This document shows positions 1 to 13,059 of a stretch of 64,000 nt of DNA, piece after piece (positions within the stretch are counted from its first letter, which is position 1; each line of letters opens with the position of its first letter). A program made the position numbers and the translations under genes. The stretch comes from Ceratothoa steindachneri. Lineage: Eukaryota; Arthropoda; Malacostraca; Isopoda; Cymothoidae. Below the pieces are notes generated by a model. It saw nothing but the letters and a program-made list of their open reading frames with translations, was not told the DNA's origin and made no database searches. The stretch is taken from contig OZ018324.1 of the NCBI GenBank assembly GCA_963969495.1, positions 163,192,495 to 163,256,494 of the forward strand, read 5' to 3'.

Positions 1-3000
1 GAAGAAATATGTATAATATAGTTTAGTTGTTCATGCACTAATCCCATTGCATAATATTACAAACTTTTATTCACCTTCTGCTTCCTAGCTAATTACATTT
101 GAGTTATTAGTCCAGGATAAAAAATTATCAATTATTCAGATTAACTTTAGATGTAATTTAACTAGTATGAATAACTAGATTGAAAAGAAATGCCAGGAAT
201 TGGGAAAATAAAGTTACTCATGTGTACAATAGTGACATCATTTCACCAGGCATAATTAATAATCAAAAGGCAACACAGATATTTGATAAGCAGAATGTTA
301 GGATTAAATGTATATAATTTGCAATATAACGTTGTAAATATGAAAAATATGAAAGGAAATAGTTTAAGGTATAAAGGTAAGAAGAAGAAAGAACTGAATA
401 CAAAGAGGTCTTACCAAGCTAAGATGGTGATACTCCTCACTAGGTCACACTCTCACATTGACTGAGAGTAGAGCTGTAGACTAAAGTTACTATCCTGGTC
501 ATCCCATTGACAAGTCAATTCATGTTTCAACTGGTATTATTGGAGCACAACAGTTACTCAACTTATTTTGTCTTGTTCATTCAAATTTGTTTTATATATT
601 ATAGGAATAATTCCTGTAATTATATGAAGAATGTTATAAATGATATATTTTTTCCCTAATAATTACCAAACATAATTTTCTTAGTATTTAGATTAAAATT
701 TTACTAAACATCAATGTGATTAACAAAGTTGATATCACTCATGAAAATAAAACTTAAAATAGAAGTCACTTGTATAGGTCTATGGTAATTACTAGCTAGG
801 CTTAGATGGGGGAGGGGGTTGTTTGTGGGAGACCCCCTCCCATCCTGTTGATGGAGAATATTTTACATTTGAAAGTAAAAAAACAACAACAAAGATTTGT
901 TACCCTTTCCTTACTTTGTGTGAATGTCTATAAAATTTAGCATTTTATATTTTTTCTTTCAGCTTCAAAATCATACTTTTAGTCTTGCAGGCACTCATTT
1001 AGGACTTCACCATGACCATTTTGCTTCCCCCTGAATGGTATCCCCCCAAAAAACTGGAGGGCTGGTTATGCCCATGGTAATTACAATATACAATACACGT
1101 CAAACACCAAAATCGCCACTTTTTCAGCTAAGTTGTGTTCACATAAAAATCTGTAGCTCCTAAAATAAAGATTTCTCAAAGAAAATTCTTTATGAACACT
1201 TTGCTATACATATGTACCAATTTTTAGGTAAAGTTACAAAAAAAATTGATTTCTAGGTCAAGTGACCTTGTAAGGAAATATATGCATTGATAGTCTCTGA
1301 GATATTTGACTTTGAACTTTTTTACCTTTTGCAAAAATGACCTTTTTTACCCAACTTTGAGGGGTTATATCTCAGAAACCATTTGACCTACAGAGGTGAG
1401 ACACATACCATTAAATTTGACTCATTAAGGTCTACAAGTACAGTAATTTGTAAGAAAATCTGAGTAGGTGGCAAAAATGCCTGTTTGAATTGACATGGAA
1501 TGACCCATTTGTAGGAGTTAAATGAGGATCCGGGTAGGAACAGGAAGTCATTTTTTCAGCGAGATGGGTTGGGTTAAAAGTGCTTCGTGAGAGCACTTTT
1601 GAGTTGTATGCTGTGGTTGTACAAGAGGAAGAGGACATAAATATGATTGGCTTAGACGGCTAAACTGAGTAGTGTATCCGGGTATAAACTAATGTTTATG
1701 CAAGAGGTTGCTTGCACTGAAATGTATGAAAACTGAGACGGCAGCTGGAGCAGATGATAGTGGCTGAGGTGTTTAAAATGGGGTGATTGGGTAATGGAAT
1801 TGACCTGATGGTTCTGTTGTAACTCCGTAAACAGCAAAGAATTTGATAGTATCCCTGTATAATAGAATAAGGAATGTGATGGTAAGAGTTACAGGGAAAG
1901 AGGTCTGTTTAATGTCATTACCAAGAAAAATGGGAGGAAAAACTTCTGTTTGCATTTGAGGCAGCTGGCTAAGAAACCTTGGAACATGTTTTTGTGATAT
2001 TTTTCTTATTATTAAATTTAAAGCAAAAAAAAAATGAAGGCATCTCCCACAAAGCTTGTAAGGAAAGATGTGTAAAGCAGTGTTACTTTGCCACTCACAG
2101 GTTTTCTCCTCAATCGAACCCGGCAGCTTGCACTCATAATGATTGCCATGGCATGTGATCTTCAGAGGTCTCCTAAAAAGTTGATATTGAAATGGTTCTG
2201 AGATGGGCAGTGTGTTTAGGTTGCAGTGTGGTCACTGTAGAGGTCTAGTCCGTTTTTGTATTTATGTATGTGGGGGGAAGCGCAGATTGAAGGTGGCCTA
2301 GTGAAAATCTAGTTTGCTTCGGGGATTTAGTGTCGCTTCTGATTGGTTAATATTGGGGGGTTAGTTGCGGTAGGCTATCTTGCAGCTGGTTTTGAAGTGT
2401 TATGAAGGTAAAGTGTTTGTTTGATAGTGTTCTGGTTCAAGGGGGGGGGTACTAATAATTGGCTGTAGTGGGCAGAGAGAGTGGTACTGGGTATTTTGGG
2501 GTTGGGTGGGGATGTATGGAGTGTGAGGCATCACAGCTTAATGAAAAAAAATGAGAAGAATTAGGAAGTGAAAATGTTTAGAAGAAATATAGCCGCAGAA
2601 CCATTGGGAAGGGGGGGGGGGCTGAGTGTGCAATCCTTCAGATGTCAGCTGTTGCATGCTGGCCCATGTTACCGTGAGTCAATGGTTGTTTACCCTTTGC
2701 TGTGTAACTTTCTAATGAGGACTTGCAATGATGAATTTCACTTTCTAACAGGAGCTACCCATCTTTTTTAGTTCACCACCCAACTTTACAACAAAAAAAA
2801 AAAGCTTTTTCCCATCTGGTTAAAATTTCTAAATCTCCACCTATAAAATACTAACATAATGTTAAAGTACTTTTAATGAGGTTCTTGAGGTTGACACTGG
2901 TTAACTAAGGCATTGGTTATGTTTTATTTTTATAATAAACAAACGGAGATCTCCTTTCTACTATTTTCCGGCAATTTCATTCCTATATAACAATATGATT

Positions 3001-3290
3001 CACACCACAGAAGCCACTTTTCAAGAGGTGTAGAGAAGAAATCCATTGATTTGGATATTGCTGTTCCATTTTCTTTTTCTGCCCAAGTTTCTAGTATCTG
3101 CCTTTGATCCAGCATCATATTTTGATTACAATAGTTCTTGTCCATTGACTTCAACATCACTCACACATCCATTATTTTCCTTTGATGCAAGTTAACATCA
3201 TTCAACTTTGTGAATATCATCCTTTACCTCTCTTTATGGCGCAAACTAAGTTCACTTTTTTAAAAAATGCCACGCAAGCCTTTATAACTT
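1..3290. other. AT-rich sequence without recognised genes
   Basis: No reading frame longer than about 76 codons and no recognisable domain on either strand. Visible structure is limited to a G/C-rich imperfect inverted repeat at 805-844 (arms GATGGGGGAGGGGG and CCCCCTCCCATC) and several short homopolymer runs, for example G at 2442-2450 and 2611-2620. The composition resembles ordinary intergenic or old repeat-derived DNA. I cannot exclude exons of a large-intron gene, because short exons would not show without a homology search. Confidence 0.5.
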
Positions 3291-3730
3291 GACAATGTGA
3301 TTCAACTTTGACCTCTTTATGAAAACTAAAGAACTGTTAAGTGCAATAGTAATCAAACTTTCTTTATCACTCCTGGCTGATTTTTAGCAATTTGCTTTAA
3401 TCTTTTTAATTGCATTTACAGCAATATTCAATTAATTATTAAACTAGACCTGGGCTCAATTTTTAGCCACTAGGTCCGTTTCTATAGAGTTTGCAATGAA
3501 TACTCCGAGCATTAGGAGCTTTATCGCACTCTTATCCTGACAATGTGATTCTTTATCAGTCCTCACATAATTGCCAAAACAATCAACTCATTTTTAGCAT
3601 TTGCTTTGATCTTTTTATTTGCATTTAGAGCAATATTCAATGATTAGATCAGACCTGAGCTCAATTTTTTGGCCCAGGTTGTTTCTATGGAGTATGCATT
3701 GAATGCTCTGAATATTAAGGGCTTCCTTTT
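3291..3730. repeat. Degenerate two-copy tandem repeat
   Basis: Two consecutive units both begin with GACAATGTGATTC (3291 and 3539). They share, in the same order, blocks reading TTTTTAGCA..TTTGCTTT, CAATATTCAAT, CTCAATTTTT and GTTTCTAT. The first unit is about 248 bp and the second about 192 bp, with many substitutions and small deletions between them. This indicates an old local duplication. No coding potential is visible. Confidence 0.6.
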
Positions 3731-4734
3731 TCAAATTGTTATAAAGCTGCGATACCTACCAACCATAGATAGAGCTGTCTGCTGCAGACAATAATGTTTG
3801 TCAGTGAGCCATTATTCTTTTTGAAATAGGTTTCACCCTTACAAAAATTGATGATCCTTTTGTATTTGTAATAAGTTTATCTGCAAAGACTCCTTGAAGT
3901 ATACTGTTATCAAAATAGCGGACATGTGCCATTAGGCATTAGCAATGCATCATTATCAACACATTTGTATCTTCATTTATTTGCAAAGAAAATGATTTTG
4001 TTTGAAGTGTAGATATAAGTTAGGCCTTTCCTCATCAGGCCATTTCATCAATTGCATAGACTTATTGTTTTACTATTAAGTGATAATATTTTCAGGACAT
4101 TTGTTGGCTCCTTATGCATCATTGATGAGATTAGCTTGTAAAAGCATAGTATTAATAACTTTTCACCAATATTGTGTGTGCCGCTACTTTTAGCAATAAG
4201 TTCTGAAATACAGTAACCAGCAATGAGCCCATCTTTGTTCTTGTCAGTGGACTTTTTGAAATATAGAAGTTATTGTTCTACTCTTTTTTTTCCTTTTTTT
4301 TCATTATTTAATAATATCTAGAGAATATTATTGAAGCTTGTCTTTCATGTCTGAATGTTCTATGCTAAGATGTTCCACTAATCGATATAGCTTCATCCCT
4401 TCATTAGATTTTTGGCATTATATACATGCCATTTGATAAAATCATATGCCAAATATTCATGTGAATACATTTTCTTTTCCCCATAGTTTGAATAGAAAGG
4501 GCTTAATTTTTCACAAAATAAATCAAGCCAATTAACCAAACCACTTATTTAACTAGACATGAGACAAAGTGACCTTGAAAAGATGCTATGCAGTGGCTCT
4601 CCTTGATGGCGACTTTCTAACAATAGTAAACCTAGAATCTTTGCCTTTTGATGGGCGCTGATTATGCATTATATTATATTTCTTATTCTAAATATGAGCG
4701 AAGTCACACCAATAGATAACTACCACTTTTCATT
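3731..4734. other. AT-rich sequence, nothing recognised
   Basis: No open frame or motif that I can name. The segment separates the tandem repeat from the CR1-like fossil and could include decayed 5' sequence of that LINE, but nothing in it supports that directly. Confidence 0.45.
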
Positions 4735-5945
4735 AGACTGGCATACCAACAGCGTGGAAGATGATATTTATCTTTAAGAAGGGATAAAACGATTGTCTAA
4801 TTTCCGGCTAGTGATTTTAACATCAGTGGTGGGGAAATGATGGGATCTATAATAAAATAATCTATTAGGGATCCCTTACATAAACATAAATGATTACGAA
4901 TCTCAACACGGCTTTACTAGAAGCAAATCATGCTTGGCTAATTTACTTTTTATAGAACGGTGTATGATGCTGCCAATCAAGAATAGAATTATGTATTTGG
5001 ATTTTAGTAAGTATTTAACAGGATGCCACACTTGCGACTTTTTAATAAAGTTAAAGTGCAAAGGATCACTAAACTTTTAGGTAGATTCAGTTGTGGTTTA
5101 GTGACAGAGAGCAAAGGGGGACTAAATTTGGGTGGGAGAATGTTACCAGTGGGTTTCCGCAAGGGTCGTTGTTGGAGCCATTATTGTTCTTAATTTTTAT
5201 TAATGATCTTGACAGGTATAAGTAACGACCTTAGCAAGTTTGCAGATTGCACTAAGTTGGCTAGGATTATAACGTCTGTCTCCGATGCCGAGGTATTACA
5301 AGATGAAGAGATGGCATTTAACATAAGCAAGTGTAGTGGAATAAGTATAGGTATAATCCGCTGACTAATTATAAATTGAATGAGACATACGTTCCCACCT
5401 CCAGCCTAGAAAAGTGCTTAAGTGCTATCAATTGAGCTATTAAGGTTTATTGGGAGAAGCATTAGATACATGTGCTGATATCATTCTGAAACTGCCTGTC
5501 ATTAGTTAGGCTATGTAGTGTTATTTAGGTCACCATATTATAAGATGGATATTGGTTTACCTGAGTGTAAAGTAGGATGGCGAAGATGATTTATGGGTTG
5601 AGAGTCTTACCTTATGGTGAAAGGCTTAAGAGACTAAATCTTCCTACATTAGAAAGGAGAAGAGTTTGAGGGGACGTGATTCAAGTCAAGTGGATAAAAG
5701 GATAAAATAGGAGAGACAGGGTAAGGTTTTTTAGTGAACAGGATAGGACACATTACAATAAGTTTATGGTTGACAAGTTTAGCAAAAATTGGTAGAAATT
5801 GGTATACACATCGAGTGCTAGGTAAATGGAATAGGTTTGGTATTTGTGTGATAGATGCAGTCTCCCTGGGGAGTTTTAAGGATAGACATGATAGATTTTT
5901 GGGTGGGGATGAACTTGGTGATAGGAACAGGAGCTGCCTCGTTTA
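4735..5945 (+). pseudogene. CR1-like LINE reverse transcriptase fossil
   Basis: Conceptual translation with several frame changes reads like a CR1/L2-type reverse transcriptase. In order there is an IFKKG-like segment near 4765, an HGFT-like segment near 4905, the finger-palm motif YLDFSK at about 4994-5011, and the palm motif FAD at about 5238-5250 followed by C instead of the second catalytic Asp. A C-terminal block follows, with PYGERLKRLNLPTLERRR near 5612-5665 and FKDRHDRFLGG near 5876-5908. Numerous stops and indels show it is dead. The 5' end (ORF1, endonuclease) is missing, as is usual for 5'-truncated LINEs. The order of motifs is seen in the sequence; the clade assignment is inferred from my knowledge of the family and could be L2 rather than CR1. 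Confidence 0.7.
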
Positions 5946-6959
5946 AGCTATTGATTAGCTTTTTGCACACTCCTTTTCTTTTGGGAGTGAAAGACCCTTA
6001 TTTACTCAGTTGTGTGCTTTGAAGATAGCTTGTATTGGATTACAAAAGTGAGTACCGCCTACCTTAAATATGCAAATTGTCCACAGGTGGGCGCTACTGC
6101 CCTGTTCACTACCCCCTCTCATATTTTATCTGGCCAGTGAAAGATGGAACCTTAAAGAACTTGTATCCGTTGCTTTCATAAAAGCTTGACATGCTTTGAT
6201 TGCTATGCCTCTAAATGGGAGGACCGGGGGTGCTAGTATATATAGCTGCACATCCCTGCAGGGCACACAATTCTCCATGTCATCTGTAGTGTGCCACACC
6301 TAACACCCGCTTGGAGGGTGTGCCAAGGATGAAATATTGCGAAGGTAGTCTAATATACATTGGAGATGTCGCTAAGGAGGCGTGATGTCAATGTAGCTTC
6401 TTTTTTTATGAAGTGGTTTGAGAAGTAGGAAAATTTATGAGGGACATGGACATGGATGGCACATCTGTTTGGTCTATGCTGATGACCTGCCGAGTGTCCC
6501 CTTTTGAGAAATCTTGGGAGAAGGGTCTTCCCTTTCATTACTGGTCAGATGCCCCCCCTTCCCCAACAGGTTCTGCGGGGCATCTTATCTGAGACTTCTC
6601 TTTTAGTGTGAATAGAATTTTTTAATTTTTAGAACAATCTAATCTTTTAGCCAAAATTTAATATATTGTTTCATGATTTTATATTCTCTATTCTTGTATC
6701 TATTGTTGATCCATCTATAGCCTATGTTTTTATATTTTGTCGAGTTCTCAATAGTTTATTTTTTATATCCTTTTACACCCCTTGATGGTTTTAAATTCCT
6801 GTACTTCCATTCTATTGATCTTAATTTCATAGCTATATTTTTGTATATTCTCCAGATGTCTATATTTTTATTGAGAACACTCATGCACATTACCCATCCT
6901 TGAATTTGGCTGCGGGCTAGTCCGTTTGGGCTTTGCAGCATTTATTTTCGTCACTATTC
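5946..6959. other. Non-coding sequence after the CR1-like fossil
   Basis: No gene recognised. The first part may be the 3' untranslated tail of the CR1-like copy. A short string at about 6474-6491 translates to VYADDLP, resembling the RT palm box, but lacks flanking RT sequence that I can follow. The CAGG/CCTG-rich bits near 6200-6300 form no convincing structure. Confidence 0.4.
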
Positions 6960-7340
6960 ATTCATGCTGATGACCTGGCATTAATCATTGCGAGCGAGAC
7001 GGGATTTCAACAGGGTGATTGAAACCTTTTGCTGCTTAGACATAAGCAAAGGTTTGAAAGTTGTAACATTGTAAAGAGGGTGGATGTGATATTAAAATGT
7101 ACCCCTTGGGCAAGTGCGATGCATTATCTAGGGTGTATCATGTTTGATAGGCATGAGGTAGACTCCGATGCCAGGGAGTATGTCAGTTATAATATTGGTA
7201 TATATTATGAAAGGACAATTTACGAGGGATTTATAGGTGTGAGAATGATGGACAAGAATGATTGTTTATGGCCTAAAGGAAGATGTGTTCTAAGTTTGAG
7301 AAGAATGAATGAGAATAGACTTGGGATAAAAAAATAGACC
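6960..7340 (+). pseudogene. Possible RT fossil (weak)
   Basis: Around 6964-6990 the plus strand reads HADDLALIIASE, which matches the palm box region of RTE/L1-type reverse transcriptases (ADDLAL..E). A 102-codon open frame follows (7029-7337), containing MHYLGCIMFDRHEVDSDAR, comparable to the YLG segment that follows the palm box in such enzymes. The two parts are in different frames and nothing upstream confirms the assignment. It could be chance, so confidence is low. Confidence 0.35.
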
Positions 7341-10300
7341 TGCCTGTGTATGAAAGGTTGGAAGAGACTAAAAAAGTGAATGGCCGTGCTTGTGGCCTTC
7401 TGAGAATTGGTAGGTTTGTGCTGAATGGGACGTAAAAGGAAAGATTTATTTTGGCAGTGTTGATGCCCACAGGCTACTTGCTGCTGTGAAAATCGGGATG
7501 ACGATTATTCAGGTTTTCACACCGATTCCCATTACTGTGCGAAGTGAAGCCACATCTAGTGTGGTTATTCAATGGATGGAATAGCAGCAATTTGCCTTGC
7601 TTTTTATCATGGCAGCCATCATACGTGGTAGATACCCACGGTTCGGATTCAACGTTAAACTCTAGTTCTCCAATGCAAAATAAAAGGAATCTTGAAAGCG
7701 TGCAGATCGGTGGTGAAACCATCCCAACCACCGCTTGATGCACCATACCATTCCCACATAATTCTCGATCAAACACATCAATACCTAACCATTTCATTGT
7801 GTACTTAAAAATCACTGAAACACCCCTCCTCCCTGGCACACTTCATTTCCCTTCGTGTTTGTCTCACAGAGCAAGCATCCCCAATGTTTTGAGGGCATTG
7901 ACTCCAAACCTCTTTCTCTTCCACATCACACATACACCATACATTCCCATACGCCCACTCGATTCGCATGTTGACAACGATTAACTGGCAGGATGGGGTC
8001 CACTTTAACCCTGCTCATTAACACTAGTGCTCCTTGCCCTCGTGGAAACATTCGGATGCACGGCTTCCCAGGCCAGCGGCCCCTATTTGGGTTTAGTCGC
8101 CTTTTACGATACGTGCCGGAGGACGGTACCAGTATTCTTCCTGTCCAACATACAGGTAGGGCGCATTATTATTATTGTACATGTCGTTAGTTTAGTGGTT
8201 CTTTCATGGCCCATTTCCTGTTAATTCTGTTTCAAATGAAGGTGAAAATTTGTTGGTATTAAAGTCTTCTTCCTCTGCGGAAATGCGTCTTGGTTTAGCA
8301 TTGAAATAAGCGGTGGGTATCATCGTTCCTATCTCTTAACATGTTCCAGACAAGTTCGATCTTCCCATAAACAAAGGTGAAGCTTTATTTCCAGAGATCT
8401 GTACTGAGTAAAATAGCACTATTTACTTATTCATTAGATTGACCTCAGCTCGAAGATCTCCACCGACCAGATGGGGTTCTCCCTGAGGTGTGTTTGCAAG
8501 TTTTCTCTCTCCCCTTTAGTAGCTTCAAGGTTGTTGTGAATGTGTTTTGAAATTCCATGTGCTCCCGAGTGACATCTGTCTAAATTGTCAGGCTAGTGCT
8601 GTATTTGTATGTGCTTAATTTCGGATCTTCGTTGCGCGCTTTGCCAGGCAACTTTCTTTTTTCGTTTCACACCCGTTTAATGGCGTCCTGAACACACGCA
8701 TTGAGGCTTTGCTAAACCGAATCGCTGTTTTCGTGCAAGCGCAATAGACAATAGGAAGGATGTTCCGAACCCCCTCGCGTCATGCTGTTAAAGGTGTGTT
8801 GATGCGCCATTATACCACTTTGTGGTTGGGGGAAGCGGTAAATGATTAATATTATTAATTGCTTTGCTCGTTTCTCTACTTTGGTGAGCTTCCTTGACTG
8901 GATAATGAAATCCACATAAAGATTAGTATGAGAATCTAGGGCAAACCTGTGATTATTCCATGAAAGAGTTTCTTTAGTCTTTGTGGTCCTCCCTATGATT
9001 GGTGGAGAAGAGTATTTTGTGGTAAGTGAAGATGGTTTTCGTAAGTACAGGGGGGGGGGGCACACTCCAATTGGAGTTTATCTCGGTCGTGGGACTAACT
9101 TGAAATTAAATGAAGGCTTTCCGTACCCCCTGTAGCTTCTCATGATTTCCTGCAACAAAACCAACTTTCCCTCAAAATGGGGTCGGCGCGCATCATTGAC
9201 ACTAAAGAACTGCCCACCCCTTTATGTCCTATCAAGCAAGGGGCCATCCATCATTGTTTTCCACATCGTGATTGGCTGCTGCAGCACCTCGTCTACTCTG
9301 TGCAGAAATCCACAATCACACCCCCACCCCACCCCACCTCCTCCTCCATGTCTTATCGAGCCCTATACCATGTCATCCACATTATACGCAGCAGTCTTCC
9401 AACCCTTTTCACTCTCTGACACTCGCCTTGGAACTCTGCCAAAACCTATCACCCCTACCCTTCCTCACTCAAGATCATCCCTTTCTCTCCCATGCTCCAA
9501 CCGTGTGACACATTCCACTCAAGGAGTTGGACTTCTGCCGTCGAGGTCCCGGGTCTAATGGTTTAATCCCAGCGTGTGTGAGGGGCTTTCCGCCTATCGG
9601 GCGGATGCGCTGAACATATCCCCCGCCGGGATATTTAACTCCTGCACATAGCCAACCGCAACACCGCTATCATTTCCATTTGTCTTAGCGGCACATCTAT
9701 TCTGCTCTTTTCTGGAGTTGTACCGATCTGGGTTATCGTATCCACATGCCGTTGCGCCGTCACGGGCTGCACCCTCCCACTGGGGATCCGAGGGTTTCCA
9801 TGGTTTCTGACTGGTGTAAAAATAAATAACTGCCCATACACCCAACGAGGAGCGGCTCTTGCTGCCTTCAGAATCGACAGCAATTGTCATTCTATTCTTT
9901 ATGTGAATTTCATTATGCCGTTCGGAGGGACCTCGTTTGTAGGACGAGGGGGTGGGGGTCTTATACACGGGAGTATTAGTTCCACATTCACTAACACGAG
10001 GTTTTCCCCGTGACATTCCTGGCATTTAAAACCTTGGGTACTATCTATGATTCACATATTCTAATACCTAATCCATCGCAGTTGTTCAAGGTTAACATTA
10101 TGTTCACTAATATCACCCCCCTCCCCTCCTGAACACACCTTCCTGCATTTCCTTTTTGTCTCTTCCAAATCCTCCTCCCTCTCAGTCACTAACAAAAAAA
10201 ATCAGTCATCATTGTATACCCACATGGATAGAATCCATCTCGCACCCCCCTTCCCTCATTCATAGACACTTCTGTTAGTGCTCCCTCGCTCATTGACGCC

Positions 10301-12885
10301 AGGACGTTCGTAAGTATAATCACTGCTATGGGTGAGTCTTAGCATGTGGTGCAAATCCTGGGTTACTGATGGGGTCCTATTTCTCATGACGACAAACCTT
10401 GAGGATTTGAGTCTTAATGATCTATTCCTGATCCCGTTTCAGAGTTTATATATCCTTCTACAATGTTGAACATTTTAGTATTGATTGCCGTGTCCATTTT
10501 ATTTTACATTTTGAAACAGGAGCTATTCAAGTCGGCGTTTTGTTCTCTGCGTTTCCTCGCACATCACTATGTACTTAACGTTATTTTGGTCATAAATATG
10601 ATAATCATTTTAAATGATTTCTGTTTGTGTGTGGGGTAGGGGGAACTAAGAAATAATCATTCTTTTATGATAGCCTCGCAGGAGTTCTGAATCAGCGCGC
10701 GCCATTTTAATTAATGTTTGTTTCCATTCCGTCCTACATTATCCTGATTTTAGAGCACCATTGTGCTGAATGGTGCCTTGAATTTGGTAGGTTGTACATT
10801 TTCTAGTCATTTAAGTTCACTACTCGACGTATGTATACTTTTGGCTCTTTTAAAGTTTGACCTGTGCTGTGTCATTTCAGGGCGCGACGATTCTTCTACA
10901 ACCCCTATTAAAATGCCCTGTCCCCCCAAAAAAAAGATAAAAATAAAAAAGAAGAGGGAAAAGAAGAGATTAAAAAAAAAGAGAAGAAAAGAAAAAAGTG
11001 AAAGTAATTGAAAAAAAAAAATTGTGACGGGGGGGGTGAGGAAAGTGTATAGTGAAAAAAAAGTGAAGTATCTAAAATCTGTAAAGTAAAAAAAAAAAAG
11101 TGAGGAGGGTAAAATAATATTTTTAGTGTCTTAGTGTCTTAGCTGCAAATAATGCATACTTCTTAGTACTAATAAAATTCTTCTTTTTAAATCTGGAAGA
11201 ACGTTTTCTTGCAGGCTTAATCTTTAGTGGAACCGCGAAGTAAAGGAGACAGCAAGGAGTTAACATTGTCCCGAATTTTCTTCTTTTTACTATATTTAAA
11301 GTTCTTTAATCTTGTTTACTCTTTATCCGGGTCATTGCTCACATTTATTATTCATTTTGCTCATACAACTCCATATCCATGCTGTTGGTCTTAAATCTAC
11401 ATATCCTCGCAGTTTCTTTTTCTCTTTGCTTAGTTCCCGCTCCAAATGCACCTGACTCACACCACCTTACATCTTTTTCTTTTTTTCCATCATCCGCTCA
11501 TCCCCACTCCCTCACATCATTGAATCATGCCTCTCCTGCGCCAGATTACTTTTTTAGGGAGACGCAACTTTTGTGAAAACTTCTAATAAACAGTTGACTC
11601 GTCGCCCATCGTTATTCCCTACTTCGTTTCAATTACTTGGAAATTGCTTGCGATCTTCTCCCCGAGGGTGGACACCAATTGGACCAGTTGATACAACACA
11701 AAGCACCCTGTCCCTATAAAGGGGCAATTGGGCGTGGAAAATATGGGTAGCTCTTGCTTAATAAGGCATACTATTCGACGAGATGTAGTATTTTAGTGGT
11801 ATTGATTTGTTCGACGCCACCTTGCGAGATAAATTGATTGAAAAAAAAAAATCAAAGGAAGGGAAAACATTCATGCCGCCCAATCCGATGGATTAGTGCG
11901 AGCAGCGAATTATAAAAAGCTCTAAAATGAGGAGACAAGAAGTGAAACAAAGCAAGCTCCTACTTACAAAAAAAATAAATCTCAGAATACGAGTGCAGGG
12001 CCTCTGTAACAGGAATGAAAGACTTAAAACAACTAAAATACATAATTTGATTAACAGACATGCACACTTATTACGCACACTCCCAAACAACCGTGCACTA
12101 AACAATTGCGCTCGTGCTAAAAGAATGTGAAAATCTAAAAGAAGAATATGAAATGGCAAATGAGGATGCCCTGAAGGAGTCTTTTCTGATAAAACAAAAT
12201 GCAGACGGAAATGGCTCGACACAGAACGAAGTTTCGAGAAGCAGAAAATGTGTTAAACATGTATGCATTAGGCCTGGGAGGGCAAGAAATTATGGAGGTT
12301 GGGGCCCGAGAAGGTACACGGTCTTTCAGATATCAGCTGCAGTATGGTTGCCCATGCCTCACATGAGCATACAACATCAATCGCGGTGTTCCATGAGCTC
12401 GCTCCGAACATTCCTTCAATCTCAGAGGCTTCTGGCCAAAGTGGATTTTTATTGCACCTTCGACCTTCCTTCCCCCTCTTTCTCCCTACTGTATGTTTTT
12501 CACACTGCAACATGGCTTGTGGTTGTCTTATGCTCTTAGCGAGGGTGTCTAATCATGCTGTCATGGGCGAGAGCGTGTCCTGTCTGGGCGTACAAAATTC
12601 CTGGCCTCATGGGGTACTAAGCTATGTTTAATATTCCAATAGTGTGTGTGAAAACTTAAAAACAAACTTAGCTGATATACATACATCTCGCAGCGAGGTA
12701 CCCCGTCAAGTTCGATACACATGGTACCTGGAAAGATTGCACACCCTTCTGGTTCGACCCGGTGCCTGCCTATGATAATAATAGGCGATCACCAACCCTA
12801 CTCCTTAGTGGACCCGCCTATCTTTATTTCATGCCCCTATATACTCCCGTGCAACGCGCCCTCCACACACTGCGCTTTCAGAGTG
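7341..12885. other. Long stretch without recognised genes
   Basis: Several short ORFs occur on both strands but none has a recognisable domain. The longest is a 143-codon frame on the minus strand at 9594-10025. Low-complexity sequence includes a C-rich tract near 9320-9350, a G run at 9049-9060, and A-rich purine tracts between 10918 and 11110 rich in Lys codons (AAA/AAG), probably simple repeats rather than protein. I see no RNA gene. Confidence 0.4.
9594..10025 (-). other. Unrecognised 143-codon open frame
   Basis: An uninterrupted minus-strand frame with ordinary amino-acid composition, Ser/Lys/Arg rich near its start and containing a Trp-rich centre (about residues 70-85). No domain, signal peptide or membrane segment is evident, and no neighbouring frame supports a longer gene. 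It may be a chance ORF or part of a decayed repeat. It is listed only because it is the longest frame in the first 13 kb. Confidence 0.15.
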
Positions 12886-12949
12886 CTCCTGTCTTGTTGC
12901 AGAGGGAGCTCAGCCCGCTCATTTGAGCGGACGGCGAAGTGGACCTCTC
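12886..12949. repeat. Short repeat flanking LINE copy A (left copy)
   Basis: This segment starts with GAGTGCTCCTGTCTTGT, continues with GCTCAGCCCGCTC and ends GGCGAAGTG. A related segment occurs at 19832-19884, on the other side of LINE copy A. Both lie in sequence that was contiguous before copy A inserted, so they are a pre-existing local repeat rather than part of the LINE. Its nature is unknown. Confidence 0.5.
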
Positions 12950-13046
12950 AATGTCCTTTATTTATGGTATCAAGGTTATTATGCATGATCTGGCCTTATC
13001 ACGTGTGGTTGATTGCGCCTGAGCGTCTCTCTGGGTACTTTGCGTT

Positions 13047-13059
13047 TGCACTAACCCCC
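13047..13059. repeat. Left target-site duplication of LINE copy A
   Basis: TGCACTAACCCCC here is repeated exactly at 19773-19785, directly after the poly(A) of copy A. This fixes the 5' boundary of the element at about 13060. A few extra C residues at the junction leave an uncertainty of 1-3 bases. Confidence 0.85.

Noticed and set aside
10918..11100. Lys-rich peptide encoded by A-rich tract
   Set aside because: Low-complexity purine sequence without conserved structure.
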